Shown here: one piece after another, positions 26,393 through 34,977 of the stretch | Layout of the letters: each line of letters opens with the position of its first letter | Position numbering within the stretch: position 1 is the first letter of the stretch | Assembly: GCA_963734395.1 (NCBI GenBank) | Contig: CAVTGY010000004.1 | Span: 227,138 to 291,137, forward strand | Direction of reading: 5' to 3' | DNA: 64,000 nucleotides | Origin: Bog-756 sp963734395 | GTDB taxonomy: Bacteria; Actinomycetota; Acidimicrobiia; Acidimicrobiales; RAAP-2 | The notes under the pieces: generated by a model | Databases searched by the model: none | Seen by the model: only the letters and a program-made list of their open reading frames with translations | Told to the model about the DNA's origin: nothing | Translations under genes and position numbers: made by a program

Positions 26393-26767
26393 ATGGAGGC
26401 CGAGCGAGATTACCCTATCGAGACGTTTGATCCGCTGCTTCGCGACCTTGTCTGCTGGGGGCTCGTAAAACGTAACGAGGAAACGAACGACGCTCCGTGG
26501 CAGCTCGCTCCCGCAGCCCAGAAGCGGCTGGATGAATTGCGGCCTGCTAGCACCCCTCGCGCTGCTGCCGTCGTCTACCTCGATCACCGGTGTGCCGATT
26601 GCCGCCAGCGTGGACCCACCAGAATCCACCAGGACTGTTATCTCTGCGAGAAGTGTTGGGCGGAGCGACAGGAACTGCCCGTTGCTGTGGTGGCGGAACC
26701 ACCCTCAGATGAGAACACGCACTTTTGGCGCCGATCTCGCTCGTCACAAACGACCACGGTGGCGTGA
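26393..26767 (+). CDS. Winged-helix/zinc-finger protein behind CIRCE-like element
   Basis: 124 residues with ATG 26393 and an excellent Shine-Dalgarno (CAGGAGGACGGG). Residues 1-50 look like a small winged-helix (FDPLLRDLVCWGLVKRNEE ... AAQKRLDEL). Residues 64-92 hold a zinc site: C67-x2-C70, C85-x2-C88 with C82 and H79 nearby. The Ser/Thr-rich tail is short. No family name recognised. The CIRCE-like element upstream suggests heat-shock control by HrcA, unusual for anything other than groES/groEL or dnaK operons. Confidence 0.7.
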   Translation: MEAERDYPIETFDPLLRDLVCWGLVKRNEETNDAPWQLAPAAQKRLDELRPASTPRAAAVVYLDHRCADCRQRGPTRIHQDCYLCEKCWAERQELPVAVVAEPPSDENTHFWRRSRSSQTTTVA

Positions 26768-26876
26768 CAATTGGGCCGTTGCCGGCGGTGAAGACGGCTG
26801 AGAGCTGCACAATGTTTGCGCTCGTCGCCCGATAGGGATTTCCCGCAAGGAGAGTCGGGCCCACGATGGTGGACGC

Positions 26877-27902
26877 TCAACCGGTCGAGCTGGATTGCGA
26901 CCCTAGGTATTGTTCGACAGCAGAGGCGATCCCATTGGCGATCACCATCTGACCGTTGGCGCTGGCAGCAATCGACCCCTCGAACGGATCCGTGATGTAC
27001 AACGGCTCGATAATGACCCCGGGCATCTGGCTCGGCGTGCTGAAGAAGCCGGGCATTGCCGGCCCGATCAGCATGAGATGGTTGTAGGCCGCGGCCTCCC
27101 CGGCTAGCCCGCCCGACGTCGGACTGCCGTCGAGGGAACCGAGGCCCCCATCGGGCTGAACCCCATTGTTCGGAATGCCCCAGCCCTGGGCGTTCATCTG
27201 GGCCAGGACATCGCTCTGAACCAGACCGGCCAGCTTCAGATTCGCGGCGGAGAACGAACGGTCGGGGTCATAGGCGGTGATGCCGCCCGCGTCCTGCGGA
27301 GAGCTGGAAGCGTTGTAGTAGATGCCAACCAGCACTTGCGCCCCGGCATCGTTCGCACATTCGTCTCGAGCTGCCACGTCGTCATGGGCACCGACCAGGG
27401 TGAGCAGGGAGCCCGACACATCTTGGGGACCGAGACGTAGGACCGTCGAGGCACTTGTACGGGAAACAACCACCCGGTAGCCCGCGGAACGCAACAATGC
27501 CATCGCGTCGAGTTCCACCGGGAGCGTCTCGTCGGCTTCGTAGATAGTCGACCCCGACTGGGTGATTCCGACACCGCCAGGGTCGATACCCCCATGGCCT
27601 GCGTCTAGAAAGACCGTCTGTCCCCGGTCGCCATGGGTGGGGGGAAAGGCGACACACGATCCTGAGGCGAAGAGTGCCGGATCGAGAGATTGCCCGGACG
27701 AGGATGAGCCGGCCGGCAGTACCGCGTTCCAGAGTCGCGTACCGTCAAGGGCAAGTAGTACTGCGACAACGAGGCAGGCACCAACTCCCACGATGATGCG
27801 GGACATCCACTTCATCCTTCTACGGCCCTTGCCGCTTCTCGCTTTCGACCCCCTGGCTTTCCCCGATTGGCCCGTTGCTCTCTTGGTTTTATCGGGTGTC
27901 AT
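26877..27902 (-). CDS. N-acetylmuramoyl-L-alanine amidase (Amidase_3)
   Basis: A 341-residue peptidoglycan amidase that cleaves the MurNAc-L-Ala bond. A basic N-terminus (residues 1-32) precedes one membrane helix (ISRIIVGVGACLVVAVLL-like, ~33-52), then the zinc domain. VFLDAGHGGIDPG supplies the first His, YEADETLPVELDA the Glu, and GIYYNASSS replaces the usual SIHAN strand, so the second His is missing at that place. GVIIEPLYITDPFEG matches the end of the family, which normally has E at this site. The enzyme is probably membrane anchored and acts in wall turnover. The unusual second metal site lowers certainty of activity. Confidence 0.8.
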   Translation of the reverse strand: MTPDKTKRATGQSGKARGSKARSGKGRRRMKWMSRIIVGVGACLVVAVLLALDGTRLWNAVLPAGSSSSGQSLDPALFASGSCVAFPPTHGDRGQTVFLDAGHGGIDPGGVGITQSGSTIYEADETLPVELDAMALLRSAGYRVVVSRTSASTVLRLGPQDVSGSLLTLVGAHDDVAARDECANDAGAQVLVGIYYNASSSPQDAGGITAYDPDRSFSAANLKLAGLVQSDVLAQMNAQGWGIPNNGVQPDGGLGSLDGSPTSGGLAGEAAAYNHLMLIGPAMPGFFSTPSQMPGVIIEPLYITDPFEGSIAASANGQMVIANGIASAVEQYLGSQSSSTG

Positions 27903-28039
27903 CGTGGATAGGTCACCACATGGGTTGGTCGGCCAAGCGCTCCATCATGGTAGCGATGGGGTTTCCCAATTGGACGTCGGGCACCTCGAGTGGAGAGGTC
28001 ACTGCCAGCCGGGAAGCCTCTGGCAGGGTCTGCGTTCGC

Positions 28040-28414
28040 TCAGTACGGGAGATCGTCTGGCACGCAGTCCCGATAATCCGGCTCCGGCTGGACCGTGAAC
28101 TTGACTGCCTTGACCGTGGTGTGACCGTCGAGGATGGCCCGCGCAATCCGGTGCATGCCATCCATCACTCGTCCGTCTGCCCCCAGGACAATCGGGTAGG
28201 AGAGGTCGACCTCTTGAATGAGCCTCATGTGCTCAATGACTCGACGGACACTTGGCTCAGGTCCAGGATCGAACCAATAGTTGCGGTCCACCTCTCTGAG
28301 GGTGTCGACCGCCACCTCCTGGACCGGGAGGCCCGCGGACAGCTCGACAAGCCGATCGATGTCCCAGGCATCAAATCGATGCTGACCAGGCCAAAAGTGG
28401 TACTGCTTGCGCAT
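28040..28414 (-). CDS. ParB/Srx-like domain protein
   Basis: 124 residues with the ParB-like fold core: LPVQEVAVDTLREVDRNYWF at the start, then YPIVLGADGRVMDGMHRIA, the GxxDGxHR motif of the ParB/sulfiredoxin superfamily (nucleotide binding), and a short strand end. Stand-alone versions are common and are not chromosome partition proteins. There is no operon partner; the gene upstream is the amidase on the same strand, 137 bases away. Role unknown. Confidence 0.75.
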   Translation of the reverse strand: MRKQYHFWPGQHRFDAWDIDRLVELSAGLPVQEVAVDTLREVDRNYWFDPGPEPSVRRVIEHMRLIQEVDLSYPIVLGADGRVMDGMHRIARAILDGHTTVKAVKFTVQPEPDYRDCVPDDLPY

Positions 28415-28683
28415 GTTCGCCAGTCTTACTCGGCTGTTCTCACGTTATGCACAGCTATTTGGTGGCCGTCACCAGCTAGATTTCGGAGATCGGCCACGAA
28501 TCGGACCCTGACCAGCTCGACCCACCACCAGCCACCGAGCGGCGTGCCCGAGTGGGCAGTGGTGAACAGGTGCCGGGCGGTCGCGGACGTACCAAGAAGC
28601 GCCAGGTCAGAAGCATCCTGCCCCTCGCCGCAGGCAAGATCCTGCGCTTCTCCGGCAGAGCCCGTTCAACCAGTCACCGGGGT

Positions 28684-29226
28684 ATGGCGGAGGCAACCCG
28701 CATCGCCGACGAAGACGATCTCTACCGGTCCCTCGGTCGCATCGCTGCCAATTGGTCGCTCATCGAGATCTCATCCGGAGTGCTTTTGATGGGGCTGGTC
28801 GGAAGTCGCGACGAAACGTTGGCCAGAGCGGTGGTCGCCGGACAGCGAGTCGAAAACGTCTGGGAGACCATCGAGGCGTTGCTTTCCTCGCGTGGAAGCG
28901 CCACCGCCGACGCGCTGGCGGCATTTCGTTCCTGGAGGAGGAGCGCAAACCGCTTCCGAAGAAAACGTAACGAAGCCATCCACAGCGCGTGGTCATTGAC
29001 CTCCGCCAACGGGGGGCCTGCTGCGTGGGACGTCATGAGCCAGAAGGCCAAGCGAGGAGCCCGCCCCGATCTGTTCCCCGGCGGCGTCTCCGAGCTCGAG
29101 GAGTTGGCGCGTCAGATCGCCGTGTGCGAAGACCAGCTGAACCAGATTCACCGTTCCGTTCTCCTCGCGTTGGATGAGGCCGAACTGGAGCGCTCGAATG
29201 AGCGGCACCTCGAATCCAACCAGTAG
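28684..29226 (+). CDS. Hypothetical helical protein
   Basis: 180 residues from ATG 28684; the frame is open upstream but without protein character. It is mainly helical: LGRIAANWSLIEISSGVLLM, then AFRSWRRSANRFRRKRNEAIHS and a C-terminal helix. The RNEAIHS block resembles the helix of HEPN-like and related RNA-cleaving folds (R-x4-6-H), but the spacing is not exact. No family recognised. It is followed by the glycosidase gene in the same direction. Confidence 0.6.
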   Translation: MAEATRIADEDDLYRSLGRIAANWSLIEISSGVLLMGLVGSRDETLARAVVAGQRVENVWETIEALLSSRGSATADALAAFRSWRRSANRFRRKRNEAIHSAWSLTSANGGPAAWDVMSQKAKRGARPDLFPGGVSELEELARQIAVCEDQLNQIHRSVLLALDEAELERSNERHLESNQ

Positions 29227-29322
29227 CACCGCCGGCAAGAAGAAGGTGCATCCGACCATCGCCGCTCGTTCACCCGGACCGCGGTGGGCCCGGTCAGTGG
29301 GATCTGGATATGGTGAACGGTC

Positions 29323-30525
29323 ATGACGCCAGATGCACTCCAGGCTCTCGAGTTCCCCGACGGTTTCCTTTGGGGGGCAGCCGGTGCCGCCCACCAGATC
29401 GAAGGCGGCAACACCAACAACGATTGGTGGGATTTCGAACACGCCTCGGATTCGAGCTGCGCTGAATCGAGCGGGGATGCCTGCGACTCGTTCCATCGCT
29501 GGGACGAAGACCTCGACTTGATCGAGGCCATGGATTTGGGTGCCTACCGATTCTCGTTGGAATGGAGCCGCATCGAGCCTGCGGAAGGAGAGTTTTCGAT
29601 GGCGGCGCTGGACCACTACCGCCGGATCTGCGCCGAATGCCACAATCGCGGAATCGTCCCCGTGGTCACCTTCCACCACTTTACGATCCCCTCATGGCTC
29701 GCCGCACGGGGTGGCTTCGAAGCCTCGGACGCCCCCGACCGGTTCGCGCGGTTCGTCGAACGCGCGGGATCACATCTCGGGGATTTGATCGGATGGGCGT
29801 GCACCATCAATGAGCCAAACGTGATTGGGGCGATGGGCTACACGGTCGGTGACTACCCGCCCGGGGTCAAAGACGACTTGAGTCGCCACCTGGCGGTCAA
29901 CAAGTCGATGGTTCGAGCCCATCGACTGGCGGTCGAGGCGCTTCGCTCAGGACCCGGGAGCTTTCCGGTCGGGCTGACCCTGTCCATGGCCGAGATCGTG
30001 GCCGACGAGGGGGGCGAGCTCACCCGAGACATGGCTGAGGACATCCTCGAAGACACGTTTCTGCGTGCCGTGGCCGGGGATGATTTCGTCGGCGTGCAGG
30101 CGTACACCCGGATGCACTTCGGGCCTACCGGGCCCACACCCGACGATCCTACGGTCAGGCAGACCCAGATGGGCACCGAGTTCTGGCCTCAGGCAGTGGC
30201 GCACTGCGTTCGACGCACCGCTGCGTTCACCGGATTGCCGGTCCTGATCACCGAAAGCGGAATCGGCACCGAGAACGACGCCGAGCGCATCGAATACCTG
30301 GACGCTGTTCTGCACGGAGTCCACGATTGCATCGGCGACGGAATCGATGTGCGCGGCTTCTTCGTTTGGAGCCTTCTCGACAACTTTGAGTGGAACATGG
30401 GGTACGGCCCCAAATTCGGACTCCATGCCGTGGATCGGAAGACATTCCAGCGCGAGGCCAAGCCGAGCGCGACTTGGTTCGGGCGGGTGGCACGGGAGAA
30501 TCGGCTTTCGAAGATGGGGGAATGA
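29323..30525 (+). CDS. GH1 family beta-glycosidase
   Basis: A 400-residue retaining beta-glucosidase or related enzyme, starting MTPDALQALEFPDGFLWGAA. The acid/base Glu is in TINEPN (near residue 164) and the nucleophile Glu in ITESGIG (near residue 307), followed by the family's RIEYLDAVL and FFVWSLLDNFEW blocks. It has no signal peptide, so it is cytoplasmic. At 400 residues it is slightly shorter than the usual 440-470, missing loops only. Its stop overlaps the start of the methyltransferase (ATGA), so the two are coupled. Confidence 0.93.
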   Translation: MTPDALQALEFPDGFLWGAAGAAHQIEGGNTNNDWWDFEHASDSSCAESSGDACDSFHRWDEDLDLIEAMDLGAYRFSLEWSRIEPAEGEFSMAALDHYRRICAECHNRGIVPVVTFHHFTIPSWLAARGGFEASDAPDRFARFVERAGSHLGDLIGWACTINEPNVIGAMGYTVGDYPPGVKDDLSRHLAVNKSMVRAHRLAVEALRSGPGSFPVGLTLSMAEIVADEGGELTRDMAEDILEDTFLRAVAGDDFVGVQAYTRMHFGPTGPTPDDPTVRQTQMGTEFWPQAVAHCVRRTAAFTGLPVLITESGIGTENDAERIEYLDAVLHGVHDCIGDGIDVRGFFVWSLLDNFEWNMGYGPKFGLHAVDRKTFQREAKPSATWFGRVARENRLSKMGE

Positions 30526-31349
30526 GCCCTACCGGGCCAAGCGATGACGCCGAGACATGGGATGGCCCGCTCGACCTGGACTCGGTGATCCGGGCTCTAC
30601 GGTCCGCAGGATGTGTGGCCGCAGAGGACGAGGCCGATGAACTGTTGGGGACGGCACAGGACGAACGCCATCTGCGTTCGATGCTGGCGCGCCGCCGGGC
30701 CGGCGAACCGCTTGCATGGATCACCGGGAGGGCGAGATTCTGCGGACTGGCTGTCCACGTCGAACCCGGCGTGTACGTTCCCCGGTGGCAATCCGAGCGC
30801 CTGGCGACGCTGGCAGTGAGCCTGCTGCCGCACAACGGACTGGGAGTTGACCTGTGCACCGGATCCGGTGCGGTGGCCATGGTCATGCAGGCCGCGCTTC
30901 CCGATGCCCAGGTAGTCGCGACCGAGCTTGACCCTGTCGCAGCCGAGTGCGCTCGCCGGAACGGGGTGGTGGTGTACCAGGGCTCCTTGACCGAGCCCCT
31001 GCCGGACGATCTTTCCTCACGAGTCGATGTGATGACCGGAGTTCTTCCCTATGTCCCGATTGACGCGCTCCGCCTCCTCCCGCAAGACGTTCGCCGGTTC
31101 GAACCGCGGGCGGCACTCGATGGCGGGGAGGATGGACTTTCCCTCCTAACCGAAGCGGTGCGGGGAAGCGGTGGATGGCTGCGAATTGGTGGCTGGTTGG
31201 TGCTGGAGACCGGAAGTGACCAAATCGGTGTCACCAGCGAGCTCTTCAGTGCCTGCGGCTTTCATGACATCGACGTTTTGGTGGATGAGGATGGTGATGC
31301 GCGAGGTGTCTACGGAAGGTTGCATGGTCTCGGTGCCGCCCAACGCTGA
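30522..31349 (+). CDS. PrmC-like N5-glutamine methyltransferase paralogue
   Basis: 275 residues, start ATG in an ATGA overlap with the glycosidase. It has a small helical N-terminal domain, then the GEPLAWITGRARFCGL block and PRWQSERLATLA, as in the PrmC/HemK group that methylates release-factor glutamine. The SAM motif is LGVDLCTGSGAVAMV and the acidic end of strand 2 is VVATELDP. Where true PrmC has NPPY the protein has GVLPYV, so the glutamine-binding Asn is absent. Annotated in actinobacteria as putative N5-glutamine methyltransferase; the substrate may differ. Confidence 0.8.
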   Translation: MSPTGPSDDAETWDGPLDLDSVIRALRSAGCVAAEDEADELLGTAQDERHLRSMLARRRAGEPLAWITGRARFCGLAVHVEPGVYVPRWQSERLATLAVSLLPHNGLGVDLCTGSGAVAMVMQAALPDAQVVATELDPVAAECARRNGVVVYQGSLTEPLPDDLSSRVDVMTGVLPYVPIDALRLLPQDVRRFEPRAALDGGEDGLSLLTEAVRGSGGWLRIGGWLVLETGSDQIGVTSELFSACGFHDIDVLVDEDGDARGVYGRLHGLGAAQR

Positions 31350-31369
31350 GGGGTGAGGGAGAGCAGCTC

Positions 31370-32560
31370 TCAGGATGGGCGGAGTGCGGTCAGTTCCCGG
31401 GCGTTGTCGTTGAGGATCAACTGTCGCTCATTGGGGCTGAAGTGCTCGAGTTCGGTCACGTAGGCCATCGGCTCGGGCAGACCCTCAACGTGGGGCCAGT
31501 CCGAACCGAACACGACCCGATCGACTCCCATGCATTCGGCAACCTGGTAGACGTCATCCTCCCAAAAAGGATTGATCCACACGTGTTGACGGAAGGTCTC
31601 GATCGGATCGTCCTTCCAGTAGCCAGGCATCTTGTTGGACATCGAGCGGATCTTCTTGATCAGATCGGGAAGGTACTCGGCTCCATTCTCCACCGAGGCG
31701 AGGCGGAGATTTGGAAATCGGTCGAAGTGCTTTTCGAAGATGATCGTCAGCAAGAAGTCGCGGATGGCCTGCTCGATGGCAAAAGACTTGACCGTGGGCT
31801 TCCATCCACCCGAAAAGGTGGCTGCGAATCCGTCGACGGCATAGCCGTTCGAAGAACCCCCGCTGTCGGAGGCGTGTGCGACGACGGTGACGCCGGCCTC
31901 GTTGGCCAGACCCCAGAAGCTGTCGAACATCGGATCGAATGGGTTGCGACGACCGAGCATGGTGGTCGGAGCAGCGGGTCGCATCACCACCGCGCGCGCA
32001 CCGGAATCCAGAGCCCACGCCAGTTCGTCGGCGGCCCAGTCCGGGTCGGCCAGGGTCATGTAGGGAGCAGCGAAGATGCGGTCCTCATAGTTGAAGCCCC
32101 AGTCCTCGACCATCCAGCGGTTGAACGCCCGAAAGAGGTGGCAGACCGCTTCCGGATCATGCGCGAGCGGCTCTTCGTAGATCATCCCGAGAGTAGGAAA
32201 GAGAAGGCATCCGGCCAAACCCTGCTCCTCGAGCGCGGCCAGGCGAGCCGGTGGGTCACGGTAGGCCGGGCGAATCGACTCTCGTTGGGCGAGGAACTCC
32301 CGCGGGTTCCGATGGCCGGGATTTCCTCTGAAATACTCGTGCAGGGCACCGGGGAGGGCCACCGGGTCGAAGGTCGGGTTGGTGACCGCGTGGTTGACCC
32401 GCCCACCGATCACGTGGTAGCGACGGCCGCCGATCTCTGTCCACTGGATGACCCGGGGACCGAGCTTCGGATCGAGGTGGCGGGTGAAGGCATCGAGCGC
32501 CTCGTAGTAGTGGTTGTCGGCGTCGAACACCGGATGGCCGAGGTCCCTACGGTCACCCAT
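31370..32560 (-). CDS. Amidohydrolase-2 family protein
   Basis: 396 residues; ATG 32560 follows GAGGAAGACC. The metal-dependent TIM-barrel hydrolase pattern is DADNHYYE at the start (a D-x-D-x-H variant), VVAHASDSGG in the middle and VFGSDWPHVEG near the end, where the Asp binds metal. Members decarboxylate or hydrolyse aromatic acids and lactones. It is convergent with the methyltransferase, 20 bases apart. The exact reaction is unknown. Confidence 0.85.
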   Translation of the reverse strand: MGDRRDLGHPVFDADNHYYEALDAFTRHLDPKLGPRVIQWTEIGGRRYHVIGGRVNHAVTNPTFDPVALPGALHEYFRGNPGHRNPREFLAQRESIRPAYRDPPARLAALEEQGLAGCLLFPTLGMIYEEPLAHDPEAVCHLFRAFNRWMVEDWGFNYEDRIFAAPYMTLADPDWAADELAWALDSGARAVVMRPAAPTTMLGRRNPFDPMFDSFWGLANEAGVTVVAHASDSGGSSNGYAVDGFAATFSGGWKPTVKSFAIEQAIRDFLLTIIFEKHFDRFPNLRLASVENGAEYLPDLIKKIRSMSNKMPGYWKDDPIETFRQHVWINPFWEDDVYQVAECMGVDRVVFGSDWPHVEGLPEPMAYVTELEHFSPNERQLILNDNARELTALRPS

Positions 32561-32705
32561 GGTCTTCCTCCTCGATGGCGGCTCGGTGGTGGCCCACCAG
32601 CATGCCATGCGCGGTCGGCGGTGAACCCCAAGCCGTGCCGGGTCCCGGCGCAGCGAGAGGTCCCTGACCCGGTTGCCCTCCGGCCCGGTGCCCTAGTGTC
32701 AGTCG

Positions 32706-33227
32706 GTGGCCATCTACCGACTTGGAGATCTCGTTCCCACCATCGATCCGGAGGCCTACGTGCATCCGGATGCAGTGATCATCGGCGACGTCTCGCTCGG
32801 GCCGGACGCGTCGATATGGCCGGGTGCCGTGCTTCGTGGCGACTACGGGACGATCACCATCGGTGCCCGCACGTCGGTCCAGGATGGCACTGTCATCCAT
32901 GCCGGACCGGGATTCCCGACCGTGGTGGGCAGGGGGTGCGTGATCGGGCATTTGGCCCATCTGGAGGGTTGCACACTGGACGACGACTGCTTGGTCGGAT
33001 CCGGATCGGTGGTCCTCCACCATGCGGTGATCCGATCCGGTGCCACCGTCGGCGCCAACGCGGTGGTTCCCAACCGGATGGAGGTGCCGTCCGGTGCACT
33101 GGCGGTCGGCGTACCGGCCATTCTGCGGCCGGGCAAGTCGGACCGGGTGATGATCGGGTTCTCTGCCGATGAGTACGTTGCCAACGGGCGCCGCTACCGG
33201 GAGACCCTCACCCGCATCGACGATTGA
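32706..33227 (+). CDS. Gamma carbonic-anhydrase family protein (left-handed beta helix)
   Basis: 173 residues with GTG at 32706. Hexapeptide repeats run through the protein (VIIGDVSLGPDASIWPGAVL ...). The three zinc ligands are seen: His in GTVIHAG and the two His in IGHLAHLEGC. It lacks the acidic loop of the Cam-type enzyme, as is usual for YrdA/CaiE-like members, whose activity is often low. It precedes corA by 69 bases on the same strand. Confidence 0.88.
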   Translation: MAIYRLGDLVPTIDPEAYVHPDAVIIGDVSLGPDASIWPGAVLRGDYGTITIGARTSVQDGTVIHAGPGFPTVVGRGCVIGHLAHLEGCTLDDDCLVGSGSVVLHHAVIRSGATVGANAVVPNRMEVPSGALAVGVPAILRPGKSDRVMIGFSADEYVANGRRYRETLTRIDD

Positions 33228-33296
33228 GATCCCCAACTGGGAACCAGGTCGACACCCATCCCCGCCACGACGGTGCCACGGGGCCAAAATCTGACC

Positions 33297-34271
33297 ATGG
33301 ACGGCACCGTGTTCTTCGAGGGCACCACCACCCCAGCCACACGAGCATTGGTCGAGCAGCGGCTGAGCGCGGGAGCCTTCTTCTGGCTCGATCTCGACGG
33401 GGCGGACGCCGAGATTCACGACCTCTTGCTCGATGTGTTCAAGGTTCATCACCTGGCGGTTGACGACGTCCAGAATTTTGGTCAGCGGCCCAAGTTGGAA
33501 GATTATGACGACTTGATGTACATGGTGGTGCACGGGGCGTCGGCCGATCACACCACGACCGAAGAGGTTCACTTCATCTTCGCCGACAAATTCGTGATCA
33601 CCGTTCACCGAGGACCTTGCCAGGCCATGGACGCCGTGCTGCCCCGGTTGGCCCACCACCGGGCGGCCGAAGTCCACTCGCCACAGATCGCTCTCATTTA
33701 CCTGGTCATCGACCAGCTGGTCGACAGCTTCTTTCCCATGCTCAACGACTTCGACAACCAGATCGACGAACTCGAGGATGCCATCTTGGTCAAACCCACC
33801 GAGGAGCAACTCGGAACCCTGTTCACCATGAAGCGATCACTGATCATTATTCGGAAGGTGATCACCCCCCAGCGGGACATGTTCGCAAGCATCTCTTCGG
33901 GAGTCACCGACCTGCCCGGGGTCACCGACGACGGGCTGCCCTACATGCGGGATATCTATGACCACCTGATCCGGATCAGCGATCTCATCGACGGGTACCG
34001 CGACCTGCTGAGCGGCGTCATGGACACGCACCTCTCGACCGTCTCCAACCGTCTCAACGTGGTGATGAAGCAGCTGACCATCATCGCCACCGTCTTCCTT
34101 CCCCTGAGTTTCCTCACCGGATTCTTCGGGCAGAACTTCTCCTGGCTGGTCGGCCACATCGTCGGTGGGGTGCCGTTTCTCATCTTCGGGATCGGGCTCG
34201 AACTGGTCTCCGCCGCTGTCTTGCTCTACCTATTCCGAAAGCGCGGTTGGCTGGGTGGACCGACCACCTGA
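33297..34271 (+). CDS. corA: CorA-like Mg2+/Co2+ transporter
   Basis: 324 residues (ATG 33297; GTG 33273 is possible). A long soluble domain with GAFFWLDLDGADAEIH and HHLAVDDVQNFGQRPKLEDY is followed by a long stalk helix and two C-terminal helices. The end of the first helix has LTGFFGQNFSWL. The selectivity signature GMN is GQN here, as in a subset of actinobacterial CorA-like proteins. The C-terminal helix ends with a short basic tail. Pentameric channel in the inner membrane. Confidence 0.88.
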   Translation: MDGTVFFEGTTTPATRALVEQRLSAGAFFWLDLDGADAEIHDLLLDVFKVHHLAVDDVQNFGQRPKLEDYDDLMYMVVHGASADHTTTEEVHFIFADKFVITVHRGPCQAMDAVLPRLAHHRAAEVHSPQIALIYLVIDQLVDSFFPMLNDFDNQIDELEDAILVKPTEEQLGTLFTMKRSLIIIRKVITPQRDMFASISSGVTDLPGVTDDGLPYMRDIYDHLIRISDLIDGYRDLLSGVMDTHLSTVSNRLNVVMKQLTIIATVFLPLSFLTGFFGQNFSWLVGHIVGGVPFLIFGIGLELVSAAVLLYLFRKRGWLGGPTT

Positions 34272-34977
34272 GCGGCCCGGCCCGCATCGGTCGGCTTTCA
34301 GCACCGCCCGCACCGATCGGGGGGACAGCACCGAAGCCATCGAGCCGCTCGAGAATTGCCATCGACCACCCGGTTGCCTGACTCGAACTCACCGTCCGTT
34401 CCTCTTCGTCCTCGCCGACGACCGTCACGCGCTCGAGAGGAGTCTTCACCGCTGCTCCGGACGGATCGACCACGAACCAGATTCCACCGGCGTTGGTGAG
34501 CGCCTGGCCGGTTGCCTTGCCCGGCGAATGATCCGGTGGCCACAGGTACAGCGGCCACCCGTTGTAGGTGATCTGGGTGGATCCGTCGGTACGGGGTGCG
34601 GTTCCAAGGAGCCGGGGTTGGATTCCGGGTCCCGCTATGGGCGCCACCACCCCGGCCGGCAGGGTGAGTGGCGGCCACTGGATGGCGCAGATGTCGTAGC
34701 AACGAGACGGCGAGCCCTGGTGATCGGTCTCGAAGAGATACAGGGTGATTCCCTGACCGTCCACCAAAACCGGGCCCAGGCCACTGATGGTGGCCACCTT
34801 GACCTCATAGGTGGGCCCGTGTTCCAGAACCGGGGGAGTGGTTCCGAACGGGGAAGAAACCGCGGTCCCCGATTGCGTACATCCCGAAGCGATCACTGCG
34901 GTGAGAGCCACGGCCAGCGTGGCGAGTCGGCGGCGCCGAATACGGTGCGCTACTCGCACCGCCGAGCCGCTGGTCAT
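34180..34977 (-). CDS. Secreted lipoprotein, Lipoprotein_15 (COG4315) repeats
   Basis: 266 residues from ATG 34977, coupled to the DUF2889 gene by an ATGA overlap. The signal ends in IASGC, a lipobox. Two repeats follow: VLVDGQGITLYLFETDHQG with CYDICAIQWPPLTLPAG, and ITYNGWPLYLWPPDHSPGKA with GGIWFVVDPSG. The last ~90 residues have no family match and overlap the 3' end of corA on the other strand by 92 bases, which is unusual. A missed stop or a base-call error near 34400 is likely. Function unknown. Confidence 0.75.
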   Translation of the reverse strand: MTSGSAVRVAHRIRRRRLATLAVALTAVIASGCTQSGTAVSSPFGTTPPVLEHGPTYEVKVATISGLGPVLVDGQGITLYLFETDHQGSPSRCYDICAIQWPPLTLPAGVVAPIAGPGIQPRLLGTAPRTDGSTQITYNGWPLYLWPPDHSPGKATGQALTNAGGIWFVVDPSGAAVKTPLERVTVVGEDEEERTVSSSQATGWSMAILERLDGFGAVPPIGAGGAESRPMRAGPLRWSVHPANRAFGIGRARQRRRPVRARSRR

